Positions 52,480 to 61,800 of a stretch of 64,000 nucleotides of DNA are shown one piece after another. The DNA is from APNM01 sp040361335 (lineage in GTDB: Bacteria; Pseudomonadota; Gammaproteobacteria; Nevskiales; Salinisphaeraceae), in contig NZ_APNM01000009.1 of the NCBI RefSeq assembly GCF_040361335.1, forward strand, positions 120,641-184,640, read 5' to 3'. A model generated the notes under the pieces. That model did no database searches. It saw nothing but the letters and a program-made list of their open reading frames with translations, and was not told where the DNA came from. The position numbers and the translations under genes are program-made. Positions within the stretch are counted from its first letter, which is position 1; every line of letters starts with the position of its first letter.

Positions 52480-53759
52480 TGGGACGCCTCGCTCCGGGCG
52501 GCGGCGTTGTCCATCGCGATGAGCCCGCCGGTGGCGCGCTCCAGATCGGTGCCCGCGGCCACCAGTGCGTCCAGCGCATCCAAGTAGTCCCGGCGGGTAT
52601 TGATCAGGGTGTCCTGGGCGGCGGTCAGGGCCGGGGCGCCCAGCTCGCCGGCCTCGAAGGCAGCCTGCGTAAGCTCGAAGTTCTCGTTGGCGGCGGCTAC
52701 AACTTCCTCGGTCAGAGCAGCGGCACGCTCGCGTGCGGCGCGATAGTCCGAAAGCCCGGAAAGCACCTGAACGCGCACCGTGCGTTGCAGCGTATTGCGC
52801 TCCAGCAGGGCGGCGTCCAGCTCGGCACTGGCCTGCTTGCGCTCGCCGCCATAGCGGTGCAGCAGCGGTAGCTCGAAGGACACGCCGCCACCGGTTATCT
52901 CGGCTTTCTCTTCCTCACCGTAGAAGCCGAAGACTTTGAGGTTGGGCACGATCTGACGGCGGGCCAGCTTGAGTTCTTCCTGTGCGGCGCTGACTTCTTT
53001 CGCCGCCGCCGCCAGGTCGCCACGCCGCTGCACGGCACGCTGCAGCAACTGGTCCTGGTTGGGTAGCTGCAAAGGCGCCGGCGCCAGCCGGCCCCGCAAC
53101 GACAGCGGCTCGGACGGGTCCACCGCCAGCAGCTCGGCTAAGCGCAGGCGGGCCTGGGCCTGCCGGTTGCGGGCCTGTGCCAGCAGTGCCCGGGCACGGC
53201 CCAGGCCGATGCGCGCGGTATTGGCCTCCAGCCGATTGGCCTTGCCGGCTTCCAGCCGGCGCTCGGCGTAATTCGCCAGGTCGCGGTTGACGGCGAGAAC
53301 CGCCTCGGCCGTGTCCACCGCCCGCCCCGCGACCAGGGTCTGCAGGAAAGCCGCACGCACCCGGGCGCGGATCGCGGCGCGTAAGAAATCGAGTTGGGAG
53401 CGCGCCCCGGCGAGCCGGGACTCGGCCGCGGCCTCGCGCAGACCGCCCTGCCCCGCGATCCAGAATTCCTGGGACAGGCGCACGCCGATGTCCGTGGTGG
53501 TCGAGCCATCCGGCGCCTGGCGCTCGGCGCTTTCCAGTTCCAGCTCCGGGTTGGACGGCACCGCCACGTCGGCATGCTCGAAAACCCCTTGGTTGCGGCG
53601 CAGCTCGATGCGGGCGCCGCGCAGGGTCGGGTTGTAGCGTTCGGCCCACTCAAGGGCCCGGTCCAGGGTCAGCGGCTGCGGTAGCTGCTCCGGTTCAGCC
53701 GCTTGGACCGCGGCGGCCAGACACAGTCCGGCCGCGCCGAGTATCAGGTAGAAACGCAT
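52476..53759 (-). CDS. TolC-family outer-membrane channel of module D
   Basis: 427 residues with a signal peptide (FYLILGAAGLCLAAAVQAAEP). Two outer-membrane efflux repeats with long Ala/Arg/Glu-rich helices and beta hairpins (DIGVRLSQEFWIAG; ITGGGVSFELPLLHRYG). It is the first pump component of the leftward operon, after the small Cys-rich protein, and overlaps the adaptor gene by 4 bases. Confidence 0.91.
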   Translation of the reverse strand: MRFYLILGAAGLCLAAAVQAAEPEQLPQPLTLDRALEWAERYNPTLRGARIELRRNQGVFEHADVAVPSNPELELESAERQAPDGSTTTDIGVRLSQEFWIAGQGGLREAAAESRLAGARSQLDFLRAAIRARVRAAFLQTLVAGRAVDTAEAVLAVNRDLANYAERRLEAGKANRLEANTARIGLGRARALLAQARNRQAQARLRLAELLAVDPSEPLSLRGRLAPAPLQLPNQDQLLQRAVQRRGDLAAAAKEVSAAQEELKLARRQIVPNLKVFGFYGEEEKAEITGGGVSFELPLLHRYGGERKQASAELDAALLERNTLQRTVRVQVLSGLSDYRAARERAAALTEEVVAAANENFELTQAAFEAGELGAPALTAAQDTLINTRRDYLDALDALVAAGTDLERATGGLIAMDNAAARSEASQ

Positions 53760-53821
53760 TGCGAGTCCTCATCGCAGGAAAAACACACGGGCATGCGCCC
53801 GCGCGGTCAGCGCGAAGGGAC

Positions 53822-54142
53822 TCAGGCTATCGGCGGTATGAAGGGGGGATCGGTCTGGGGCTGGGTCAAGACCAAGCTGTCGGTGGCCACGTAGGCCCGC
53901 TCCGCCGCGAATGCAGAACCAGTCACGGCCGGCGGTAATGCCACCAAGTGGGCGCCGGCATGGCAGCAGTGGTCGCAGCCCTGGACCAGATCAGAACCAT
54001 CGAAGTGGGCGTGTGACGCGCTGGCGACCTCGCCGTCACTCGCGGACAAGGGCAAGTCGCCATGCCCCGCCCATACGAGGCTGCTTGCGGCCACGCAAAG
54101 GACCGCAAGCACGTGCATGATATGGGCTGGACTGCAACGCAT
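53822..54142 (-). CDS. Small Cys/His-rich exported protein preceding the module D operon (CzcI/CopL-like)
   Basis: 106 residues from the ATG at 54142; a TTG three codons upstream is less likely. The signal peptide MRCSPAHIMHVLAVLCVAASSLVWA leads to a mature protein with HAHFDGSD, a Cys/His cluster (GCDHCCHAGAHLVAL) and the Pro-rich end DPPFIPPIA. The form and operon position match the proteins at 9139 and 26254. The -10 box is 8 bases from the ATG with no room for an SD sequence. Probably a periplasmic metal-binding accessory; family identity tentative. Confidence 0.7.
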   Translation of the reverse strand: MRCSPAHIMHVLAVLCVAASSLVWAGHGDLPLSASDGEVASASHAHFDGSDLVQGCDHCCHAGAHLVALPPAVTGSAFAAERAYVATDSLVLTQPQTDPPFIPPIA

Positions 54143-54150
54143 GTCGAGCA

Positions 54151-54178
54151 ATACTACCTATGAGACTAGCGATTGCAA
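54151..54178 (-). promoter_or_regulatory. Promoter of the leftward module D operon
   Basis: On the minus strand, TTGCAA (54178-54173), 16 bases, TAGTAT (54156-54151), then 8 bases to the ATG at 54142. Transcription would start at or within about a base of the start codon. It faces the divergent BlaI operon; the region between them (54179-54334) shows no gene. Confidence 0.5.
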
Positions 54179-54334
54179 ATTCGATGGCTGCGCTAACTGG
54201 GCATCCTGCTGAAAGAAAACAATCGTTAACGCCCCCTCTTGGCCAGCCTCAGGGCGATGGTTAGAAACAACATTATCGCTCGGACCGCCGTGCAAGATCA
54301 CCGCATCCCATAAAAAAGAGCGGCCCCGACATAT

Positions 54335-54369
54335 AAAACCGATTGACAGTCGGTTTTTGCTTGAGCAAA
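54335..54369 (+). promoter_or_regulatory. Double dyad operator over the promoter of the BlaI-M56-efflux operon
   Basis: First dyad: 54335-54357, AAAACCGA and TCGGTTTT as perfect 8-base arms, with 10 of 11 pairs matched overall. Its centre contains a consensus -35, TTGACA (54343-54348). Second dyad: 54356-54369, TTTGCT and AGCAAA around TG, overlapping where the -10 should fall (CAAACT, 54366-54371, 17-base spacer, weak). A repressor bound here would block RNA polymerase. BlaI-type proteins bind paired dyads of this kind, and the blaI-like gene follows at 54403. Confidence 0.68.
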
Positions 54370-54373
54370 CTGG

Positions 54374-54398
54374 CGGCTCTTTGAGCACTTGAGAGCCG
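54374..54398 (+). promoter_or_regulatory. Hairpin immediately before the blaI start codon
   Basis: CGGCTCT and AGAGCCG, 7-base perfect arms around an 11-base loop, end 4 bases before the ATG at 54403. In RNA the 3' arm would cover the GAGAG that is the only SD-like sequence, so it could lower translation; as DNA it could be a third repressor site. Confidence 0.4.
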
Positions 54399-54402
54399 TT
54401 GG

Positions 54403-54807
54403 ATGCGAAGCCAATCTCTTAACCTGCCGTTGGGGCAATTGGAAATAGAGGTGTTGGAGCACCTCTGGGAGAGCGGTCCGGCGGACGTCAAGGCCGTACA
54501 TGCGGTGCTCGGGCGGGACCAGCGACGCAGCCTGAATACGGTGCAATCGACCCTCGATCGGCTGTTTCGCAAACAGCTTTTGCGCCGCGAGAAAGTCAGT
54601 CGCGCCTACGTCTATACCCCGGCGATCGAGCGTGAGGCACTGCTGGTGGAGGCCATGGGACAAATCGCCGAGCGACTCGGTGCGCGGGATTCCGGGGCCT
54701 TTATGGCATCTTTTGTAAAGCTCGCCGAACAGGACGACCCCGACAACCTGGACCGCCTGCAGCGGCTCATCGACGCGCAACGCGTACAGCGCGACAGCGA
54801 TGAGTAG
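54403..54807 (+). CDS. BlaI/MecI/CopY-family repressor
   Basis: 134 residues. Winged-helix DNA-binding domain of the penicillinase-repressor family (LGQLEIEVLEHLWESGPADV, RRSLNTVQSTLDRLFRKQLL, SRAYVYTPAIEREALL) and a C-terminal dimerisation helix (ALLVEAMGQIAERLG, SFVKLAEQD). BlaI proteins repress resistance genes until cleaved by a BlaR1-type protease; CopY relatives instead use a CxC metal site, which is absent here. The stop overlaps the M56 protease gene by 8 bases. The likely operator lies at 54335-54369. The operon it heads encodes metal efflux rather than a beta-lactamase. Confidence 0.9.
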   Translation: MRSQSLNLPLGQLEIEVLEHLWESGPADVKAVHAVLGRDQRRSLNTVQSTLDRLFRKQLLRREKVSRAYVYTPAIEREALLVEAMGQIAERLGARDSGAFMASFVKLAEQDDPDNLDRLQRLIDAQRVQRDSDE

Positions 54808-55813
54808 CCTCGTCAACAGCGTTGCGGTTTACGGATTGTCCGGCTTGCTAGGCACGTTCGCGGGCGCCGCGGTTTCGGCGGTGCTATTTCTCGGCGGCCA
54901 GCGCTGGTTACTGCGGTGTCCACCACAAAGCCGACAACGGCTGTTGCTCGCATTATTGGCCTGTCCTGCCCTGGTCGGCTTAGCCTTGATGGTCTCCATG
55001 TCAATGCCGACCACGTTGCCCGCGAGTTTGTTCTCCGACGGGAACGCGCTAGCGCACTGCAAGTCCCATCCCATCTCCCACCCCGCCCTATGCCAATGGC
55101 ATGCACCGCAGATCCTTCTACCCGCGTGGCTTACGGCGCTGGTGCTGTTGGTGTTCGCTGGCGTCGTCGTCGCAATCGTCGCCGGCGCCATACGCATGTT
55201 CGCGGCCGGGCGGCGCCTGCGCTTCATGCGCCGGATCGCGCGGTGGCAACCAAGGGATCGGTATTTGCTGCTGCCCCTGCGCCAACCGCTGGCCTTCGCG
55301 GCCGGCCTGGTGCGAGGCCGAGCCTTCGTCAGCGCGGGGTTGCGTGCGCAACTCGACCGGCATGCCTTGAACATGGTGCTGGCCCACGAACACGCGCACA
55401 TTCGGCATCACGACATGCTGACCGCCGTGATCGTCAATGCGTTGGCGAAAATGCATCTGCCGTGGTTCGGCGCTGCCATACGCCGCCAATGGGAACTCGC
55501 GATCGAGCAACGCTGTGACGAGACCGTAGTCCGGCAAACGGGGGACCGGCTCGTGGTGGCCGACTGCCTGGTTGAAGTCGCCCGAGCACAACAGACCAGC
55601 CCAAGCCGATCGCCCGGCGTGAATGCCTGCCATTTGCTGGATGACAATCTGTCCGCCCGCGTGACCGCCTTGCTGGCCGGACCCGCTGCCCCCCGCCGAA
55701 TGTCCGCGCTGACTTTGACCGCTCTCGGCGTGGGTTCCATAGCCGTCGTGCTGATGGGCGGCCCGTATCTCCATCGCTTGGCCGAACTACTGCTTCCCTT
55801 CGCCAGCTTATGA
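54800..55813 (+). CDS. M56-family (BlaR1-like) membrane metalloprotease with His/Cys sensor loop
   Basis: 337 residues. Three N-terminal spans, a zincin domain with HEHAH at 196-200 and the downstream acidic ligand in AIEQRCDETVV, then one C-terminal span. There is no penicillin-binding sensor domain, unlike BlaR1/MecR1. Between the second and third spans a short loop, predicted periplasmic, contains HCKSHPISHPALCQWH (residues 86-101): four His and two Cys in sixteen residues, a plausible metal site. I infer that metal binding activates the protease, which then inactivates the neighbouring BlaI repressor. It overlaps blaI upstream and the channel gene downstream by 4 bases. Confidence 0.88.
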   Translation: MSSLVNSVAVYGLSGLLGTFAGAAVSAVLFLGGQRWLLRCPPQSRQRLLLALLACPALVGLALMVSMSMPTTLPASLFSDGNALAHCKSHPISHPALCQWHAPQILLPAWLTALVLLVFAGVVVAIVAGAIRMFAAGRRLRFMRRIARWQPRDRYLLLPLRQPLAFAAGLVRGRAFVSAGLRAQLDRHALNMVLAHEHAHIRHHDMLTAVIVNALAKMHLPWFGAAIRRQWELAIEQRCDETVVRQTGDRLVVADCLVEVARAQQTSPSRSPGVNACHLLDDNLSARVTALLAGPAAPRRMSALTLTALGVGSIAVVLMGGPYLHRLAELLLPFASL

Positions 55814-57087
55814 ACACGACAACCGTTTTCAGAGCCAGTCATCTCGTACTGGCCACCGGGCTCTTTTTGTTTGGCGCTGGCGCTGCCGCTGCTGAGAATG
55901 AGGCCGACGCGCTCACCCTGGAGCAGGCCGAGCAGCGCGCGCTGACACGGGACAATGTGGCTCGATTGCTGGCTGGGCGCCGGGCTCGGGCGCGCGGCGA
56001 TCTCACCGCCGCCGGCACCTGGCCTAACCCGGAAATCTCATTGTCCCAGGAATCCACGGAGCTGGCCGAAACCACTTCCCGCGAGCGCTTTTATTGGCTT
56101 TATCAGGAATTCGATCTGTCCGGCGAGCGTGGTCTGCGCCGTGAGGCGGCCCAGGCAGGGCTGGACGCTACCAGCCATGCGGCAGGCGACACTCGGCTGC
56201 AAATCCGCACCCGCGTGCGCACCCTCTTTTTCGAGACCCGATACCGGCAGGCACAGGTGGATGCGATCGCCGTCTGGCGCGCACGGCTATCCAAGCTGAT
56301 CGACCAAATACGCAAGCAGGAGCGAGCCGGCCAGGCGGCGCAATACGATGTGGTACGGCTGGAACGCGCGGCGTCGACGCTCGACGCGCGTACGGCGAGC
56401 CTGAAGGCCAAGCGCCAGCGCAACCGCGCCCGGCTCGCTGCGCTGCTGGGCGAAGAGTCGACTGTCGAATCGCGCACCCCCCTGGTCGGCGAACTGCCTC
56501 CCGCAGCACCGCCGCCATTGGCAACACTGCTACGAAACCTCGATGCCATGCCCCGATTGCAACGCCTCAAGGCCCAGGCGAAGGCCAGCGAGCTGACCGC
56601 CCGAGCCGAGGCCCGGGCCGCAATTCCCGATGTGACCCTCGGCGTCGGCCGCAAGGAGCAACAGGAATTCGGGCGCAGCTTCGACGGCAACCTGATCAGC
56701 CTGGGCGTGGCCATTCCCCTGTTCGACCGCAACCAAGGCGAGCGCGCCAGCGCGAAGGCGACGGCGCAGGTCCGCGAGGCCGAGTATCGACTCGCGGTGG
56801 CCGAGCTGCGCGGCGAAGTCCGCGGCCGCTGGCTGCAGCTGCGCGAATTACTGCAAAGCGTCGAACGATTCCAGCGCGCCAATGTTGCCTCCACGCGGCG
56901 ACTGGTCCGCGCTGCCGAGTCCGGTTACCGCGGCGCCGAAGTGGGCGTGCTGGAGCTGGTCGATGCCTACAATAGCGCGCTCGATGCCGAGCTGCGCGTG
57001 CTGGGCCTGCAAAAACAAGCCCGCGACGCATCTATCGATCTGCAAGCCCTCACCCAAGCCCCGGCGCAAGGAGAACACCATGAATAA
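55810..57087 (+). CDS. TolC-family outer-membrane channel of module E
   Basis: 425 residues with a signal peptide (LATGLFLFGAGAAAAEN). Outer-membrane efflux repeats with helices (REAAQAGLDATSHAAGDTRL) and beta hairpins (SFDGNLISLGVAIPLFDRN). It is the exit duct for the HME5-like pump. It overlaps both the protease gene (4 bases) and the following lipoprotein gene (8 bases). Confidence 0.9.
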   Translation: MNTTTVFRASHLVLATGLFLFGAGAAAAENEADALTLEQAEQRALTRDNVARLLAGRRARARGDLTAAGTWPNPEISLSQESTELAETTSRERFYWLYQEFDLSGERGLRREAAQAGLDATSHAAGDTRLQIRTRVRTLFFETRYRQAQVDAIAVWRARLSKLIDQIRKQERAGQAAQYDVVRLERAASTLDARTASLKAKRQRNRARLAALLGEESTVESRTPLVGELPPAAPPPLATLLRNLDAMPRLQRLKAQAKASELTARAEARAAIPDVTLGVGRKEQQEFGRSFDGNLISLGVAIPLFDRNQGERASAKATAQVREAEYRLAVAELRGEVRGRWLQLRELLQSVERFQRANVASTRRLVRAAESGYRGAEVGVLELVDAYNSALDAELRVLGLQKQARDASIDLQALTQAPAQGEHHE

Positions 57088-57334
57088 AGCGATACTTCCA
57101 GCCCTCGCCGTCCTGTTGGCGCTTGCCGCCTGTAGCGGCGAATCCGAGTCCGAACAGGGGCATGGCAGCGACGGTGATCATCAGCACGAACCAGGCGCCA
57201 CGCACGAACCGCACGGCACACAGGAACCGAAAACTAAGGCCTTCTACGGCGACGACACCGGCAATGCCGATACCACCTCAAGTGATACGAATCAGGAACA
57301 CAGCCATGATGCCGAGCACGGCCACAGTCACTAA
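57080..57334 (+). CDS. Small His-rich lipoprotein
   Basis: 84 residues. Signal peptide with lipobox (LALAAC). The short mature part is acidic and His-rich (HGSDGDHQHEPGATHEPHG and HSHDAEHGHSH), suited to binding Zn2+, Co2+ or Ni2+ in the periplasm. AAGGAG precedes the ATG. It overlaps the channel gene by 8 bases and the adaptor gene by 29, an unusually compact arrangement. No family recognised; probably a metal buffer or donor for the adjacent pump. Confidence 0.78.
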   Translation: MNKAILPALAVLLALAACSGESESEQGHGSDGDHQHEPGATHEPHGTQEPKTKAFYGDDTGNADTTSSDTNQEHSHDAEHGHSH

Positions 57335-58865
57335 ACGCGCGATCTGCGGCCTCGCTCTGTTAACCGCACTCGCGGCCTGCGACTCGGCGCCCCAGGAGAC
57401 GGCGGGGCATGCCGGCCACGGCGAGGGGAACGCGCGCTCGACTCGCGTCTATACCCATTACACCGATAAAAGCGAGCTGTTCGTGGAATTCCCGGCCTTG
57501 GTGGCGGGACAGGATTCGCGCTTTGCGGCGCATGTCACGCGGCTGACCGATTACAGCCCGGTGCGCGAAGGTGTCATGGACGTCCTGCTCAGCCAGGACG
57601 GCACGACCCGCGCGCGCTTCCGGGTGGAGGCCCCAGCCCGGCCCGGCATCTTCACCCCGGTGGTGCGGCCGCGCGAGGCCGGCGTATATCGCCTCAGCCT
57701 GAAGGTTTCCGCGCCCGGCTTGGAAGTCGTGCACGGGCTTGGCGAAGTCACCGTGTACGCGGGCAGCGATACAGTCGAGCCGGCCGCAAATGGCCCGAGC
57801 GGCGACGTAAGCTATCTGAAAGAACAGCAGTGGGACACCGAATTCGCCACTGAGCCGGTGACCAAACGCCGATTGCGTGCCTCGGTTTACGCCACCGCGT
57901 GGCTGCGTCCGCCAGGGGATCGCACCGCCATCGTGCGCGCCCCGGCCGAGGGCCTGTTCTCTGCCTTCGGCGAGCACTTCCCCGTCGTGGGTACCGAGGT
58001 GGAAAAAGGTCAGCGCCTGGGCACTCTGCGGGCCCGGCTGGCCGGCGGGGTTGATCTGTCCAGTCTGCGCCTGGCGGTGGACAAGGCGCGTGCCGACTCC
58101 GAGTTGGCGCGGGCGAATCTCGAACGCCTACGCGGCCTGCTGGCCGACGGTGCGGTCGCCGCGCACCGTGTGCGTGAAGCCGAGAACGACGCCCGGATGG
58201 CGCGCGCGGAACTGAATGCGGCCCGGGCGCGGTTGAACCAATATCAGGGCGGCGCCGAAGATGCCGGCGTGCCGATCATTGCGCCGATTGCCGGCCGCAT
58301 CGTCGAGGTGGCCGTGGCGCCGGGCGAGTTCGTCTCGCCGGATCAAGTGCTGCTGCAGATCGCTGCCGGCGACAAGCGCTGGCTGGAGGCGCGGATTCCG
58401 GAAGCCGATGCCGATCGCCTAGCGCAGCCCAGCGGCGCCTGGTTCGAGGGGAACGGCCGGCGCCGGGTGCTGCGCGTTGGCGACAACACCCGTCTGATCA
58501 CCGCCGGCGGCGTGATCGATCCGATCAGCCGGACGGTGCCGGTCATCTTCGAGTTCACCGAAGATGACGCCACGCCGCTTCTGGGCCGCGGGCTCGACGC
58601 CCGAGTCTATACCGGCGAGACGGTCGAGACGCTGGCGGTGCCGCGCTCGGCGCTGATCGACGACGGCGGCCAGCCGGTGGTGTACGTGCAGACCGGCGGC
58701 GAGACCTTCGCCCGCCGGCCGGTGCAGCTCGATCTGCGCGGCGCCGAGTACGTCGCCGTGGAGCGAGGCGTCGAGGCTGGCGAACGGGTGGTCACCCGCG
58801 GCGCCTATGACGTGCAGCTGGCGGCGGCCAGCCCAGCCGAGGCCGGACACGGTCACGCCCATTAA
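57306..58865 (+). CDS. Lipoprotein adaptor of the module E pump, with extra N-terminal domain
   Basis: 519 residues from the ATG at 57306 (AGGA 8 bases upstream; the next codon is also ATG). Lipobox ALLTALAAC. A beta-rich N-terminal domain of about 110 residues (YTHYTDKSELFVEFPALVAG, DYSPVREGVMDVLL) comes before the usual membrane-fusion core (about 165-510). This extra domain is seen in adaptors of HME5-like pumps. The end is His-containing (AGHGHAH). It overlaps the His-rich lipoprotein gene by 29 bases in another frame and is 15 bases before the pump gene. Confidence 0.9.
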   Translation: MMPSTATVTKRAICGLALLTALAACDSAPQETAGHAGHGEGNARSTRVYTHYTDKSELFVEFPALVAGQDSRFAAHVTRLTDYSPVREGVMDVLLSQDGTTRARFRVEAPARPGIFTPVVRPREAGVYRLSLKVSAPGLEVVHGLGEVTVYAGSDTVEPAANGPSGDVSYLKEQQWDTEFATEPVTKRRLRASVYATAWLRPPGDRTAIVRAPAEGLFSAFGEHFPVVGTEVEKGQRLGTLRARLAGGVDLSSLRLAVDKARADSELARANLERLRGLLADGAVAAHRVREAENDARMARAELNAARARLNQYQGGAEDAGVPIIAPIAGRIVEVAVAPGEFVSPDQVLLQIAAGDKRWLEARIPEADADRLAQPSGAWFEGNGRRRVLRVGDNTRLITAGGVIDPISRTVPVIFEFTEDDATPLLGRGLDARVYTGETVETLAVPRSALIDDGGQPVVYVQTGGETFARRPVQLDLRGAEYVAVERGVEAGERVVTRGAYDVQLAAASPAEAGHGHAH

Positions 58866-58880
58866 CGGGAGAATCGTCCC

Positions 58881-61800
58881 ATGATCGACCGCGTTATCGC
58901 TTGGTCGCTGGCCAACCGCGTGCTGGTGATGGCCGCTGCTGGCCTGTTGTTGGCGTGGGGCGGCTGGCAGGCCCTGAGAACGCCGGTGGATGTCTTCCCC
59001 GATCTGACCGCCCCTGCGGTGACTATCGTCGCCGAGGTCCATGGCATGGCGCCGCAGGAAGTCGAGAAGCTGGTGACCTTCCCCATCGAGACCGCCATGA
59101 ACGGCGCTTCGGGCGTGCGTCGGGTGCGCTCGAATACCACTGTGGGGCTGGCCGTGATCACCGTGGAGTTCGATTGGGACACCGATATCTACAAGGCGCG
59201 CCAGATCGTCACAGAGAAGCTGCAGGCTGCCCGCAGCCAGTTGCCGCCCGATATCCCACCGCCGGTACTCGCCCCCATTACCTCGGTGATGGGCGAGGTC
59301 ATGTTCATCGCCCTGCTTTCGGACCAGCACGACCCGATGGCGCTCAAGACCACCGCCGACTGGGTGGTTCGCCGGCGCCTGTTGGCGGTGCCGGGGGTGG
59401 CCCAGGTCATCCCCACCGGCGGGCGGACCAAGCAGTATCAGGTCCAGGTGCGGCCGGAACGTCTGTCGGCCTATCGGATTCCCGTCCAGCAGGTCATCGA
59501 TGCCGTCGGCGGCACCAACCAGAGCGCCGGAGGCGGCTTTTACGCCGACAACGACCAGGAGTTTCTGATCCACGGCCGCGGCCGCGTGGACCACATCGAG
59601 GACATCGAACAAACCGTGGTCGCCCGCCGCGACGGTGTGCCGGTCAAAGTCAGCGATCTGGGCTCGGTGGAGATCGGACCGGCCCCGCGACGCGGCACCG
59701 GCAGCTACCGCGGGCAAGACGCAGTGATCCTGGGCATCCAGAAACAGCCCGACGCCAACACCCTAGAGCTGACCGAACGCCTGGACGCCACCATCAAGGA
59801 GATCGAGGCCTCGCTGCCTGGCGGCATGCGCATCGAGACCGACGCCTTCCGGCAGGCGGATTTCATCGAGCTGGCCATCGAGAACCTGTCGGCGGCGATC
59901 CGCGACGGCGCCATCCTGGTGATCGCCATCGTATTCGTGTTTCTGCTGAGCGGCCGCGCCACGGCCATCACGCTGATGGCGCTGCCGCTGTCGGTGATCG
60001 CCACCATTCTCGTGCTGCGCGCCACTGGCGCCACCATCAATACCATGACCCTGGGCGGCATCGCCATCGCCCTGGGCGCGCTGGTGGACGACGCCATCAT
60101 CGTGGTTGAAAACATCGTGCGGCGCCTGCGAGAGAATCGGGCACGTCCCGAGGCGGACCGACAACCGATACCGACGGTCGTGTTCGATGCCACCCGTGAG
60201 ATCCAGGCCTCGATCGTCTTCGCCACCCTGATTATCATCCTGGTCTTTTTGCCGTTGTTCTTCCTCACCGGCGTGGAAGGGCGCCTGCTGCAGCCGCTGG
60301 GACTGGCCTACATCGTGGCATTGGGCGCCTCGCTACTGGTGGCGCTGACCGTCACCCCCGTGCTGGGTCTGAGCTTATTACCGAACTCGAAGACGGTGGC
60401 CGGGGCCCACGACAACCGCTTGATCGCGGCACTGAAACGCGGCTACCGGCCGCTTCTCGATGCAGCCCTGCGTTACTGGTGGCTGGTGGTCGCCAGCGCG
60501 GCCGCACTGTTGGTCGTCGCCGTCATCGCACTCAGCCTGGCTGGGCGCTCTTTCCTGCCTGAGTTCAACGAGGGCAGCCTCACGTTGTCCGTGGTCACGC
60601 TGCCGGGCACCTCGCTGGAAAAATCCGACGCGATCGCGCAGCGGGTGGAGAAGGTGCTGCTGAGCACCCCCGAGGTGGTCGCTACCGCCCGGCGCACCGG
60701 CCGCGCCGAGCTCGACCCGCACGCGCAGGCCGTCTACGCCTCCGAGATCGACGTGAGCCTGGAGCTGTCCGAGCGTGGCAAAGCCGCTATGCTGACCGAG
60801 CTGCGCGACGAATTGGGTGCCATCGCCGGCGCCAACATCATTATTGGCCAGCCGATCTCGCACCGTATTGACCACATGCTCTCCGGCACCCGCGCCAATA
60901 TTGCCATCAAGATATTCGGCGACGACTTGACCGAGCTCGATCGCCTGGCCAAACGCGCAGAGAGCCTGACCGCGGAAGTGCCGGGCACAGTGGACGTCTC
61001 CCTGGCCAGCCGCGCCGAGGTGCCGTTCCTAAACGTGGACTTCGACCGCCAGGCGCTGGCACGCTACGGCCTGAACGTCGCCGAAGCCGGCGAATTCCTA
61101 GAAACCGCGTTCAGCGGCAGCGAAGTCTCCCAGATTCTGGAAGGCCAAGCGGCCTTCGATCTGGTGGTGCGCTATCCGCCGCGGTTCAAGCAGGACCTCG
61201 ACGCCATCCGTTCGACCCTGATCACCACGGAGTCCGGCGCCCAGGTGCCGCTGCACGCGCTGGCCGATATCCGCAAGGACCGTGGGGCCAACAACATCAG
61301 CCGCGAGAACGTGCAACGCAAGCGGGTGGTCGCCGCGAATGTCGCCGGCCGCGATCTGGTCAGTGTGGTCGAGGACATCCGCGCGAAGCTGGACGCCGAG
61401 CTAAGCCTGCCGACTGGCTACCACATCGAATATGGTGGTCAGTTCGAAAGCGCGGAGGAGGCCTCCCGAACCTTGCTGGTGCTCGGCGCGGTGGTCGTCG
61501 CCGGCATATTTCTGCTACTGATGGTGGCCTTCGCCTCGGCGCGTGACGCGCTGCTGGTCATGCTCAACCTGCCGTTGGCGCTGATCGGCGGCGTGGTCGG
61601 CGTCTATCTGGCCGGTGGGGTGCTATCCATCGCCGCTATCATCGGTTTCATCACCCTGTTCGGCATCGCCACCCGCAACGGCGTGATCATGGTCGATCAC
61701 ATCCAGCGGCTCTATGCCCGTGGCGACGAACGCACGCCGCTGGACGCCATTCGACGCGGTGCCAGCGAACGACTCGTGCCCATCCTGATGACCGCGCTCG

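Noticed and set aside
48253..52587. A continuous 1444-codon open frame on the plus strand
   Set aside because: It is antisense to two well-supported genes (RND pump and adaptor). Its translation is low-complexity His/Gln/Arg/Gly/Ala-rich with no domain, as expected for the reverse frame of GC-rich genes with strong third-position bias.
54335..54357. Inverted repeat AAAACCGA...TCGGTTTT followed by Ts, read as a rho-independent terminator
   Set aside because: It lies in a divergent intergenic region where neither neighbour transcribes into it from upstream, and a consensus -35 box sits in its centre; operator is the better reading.
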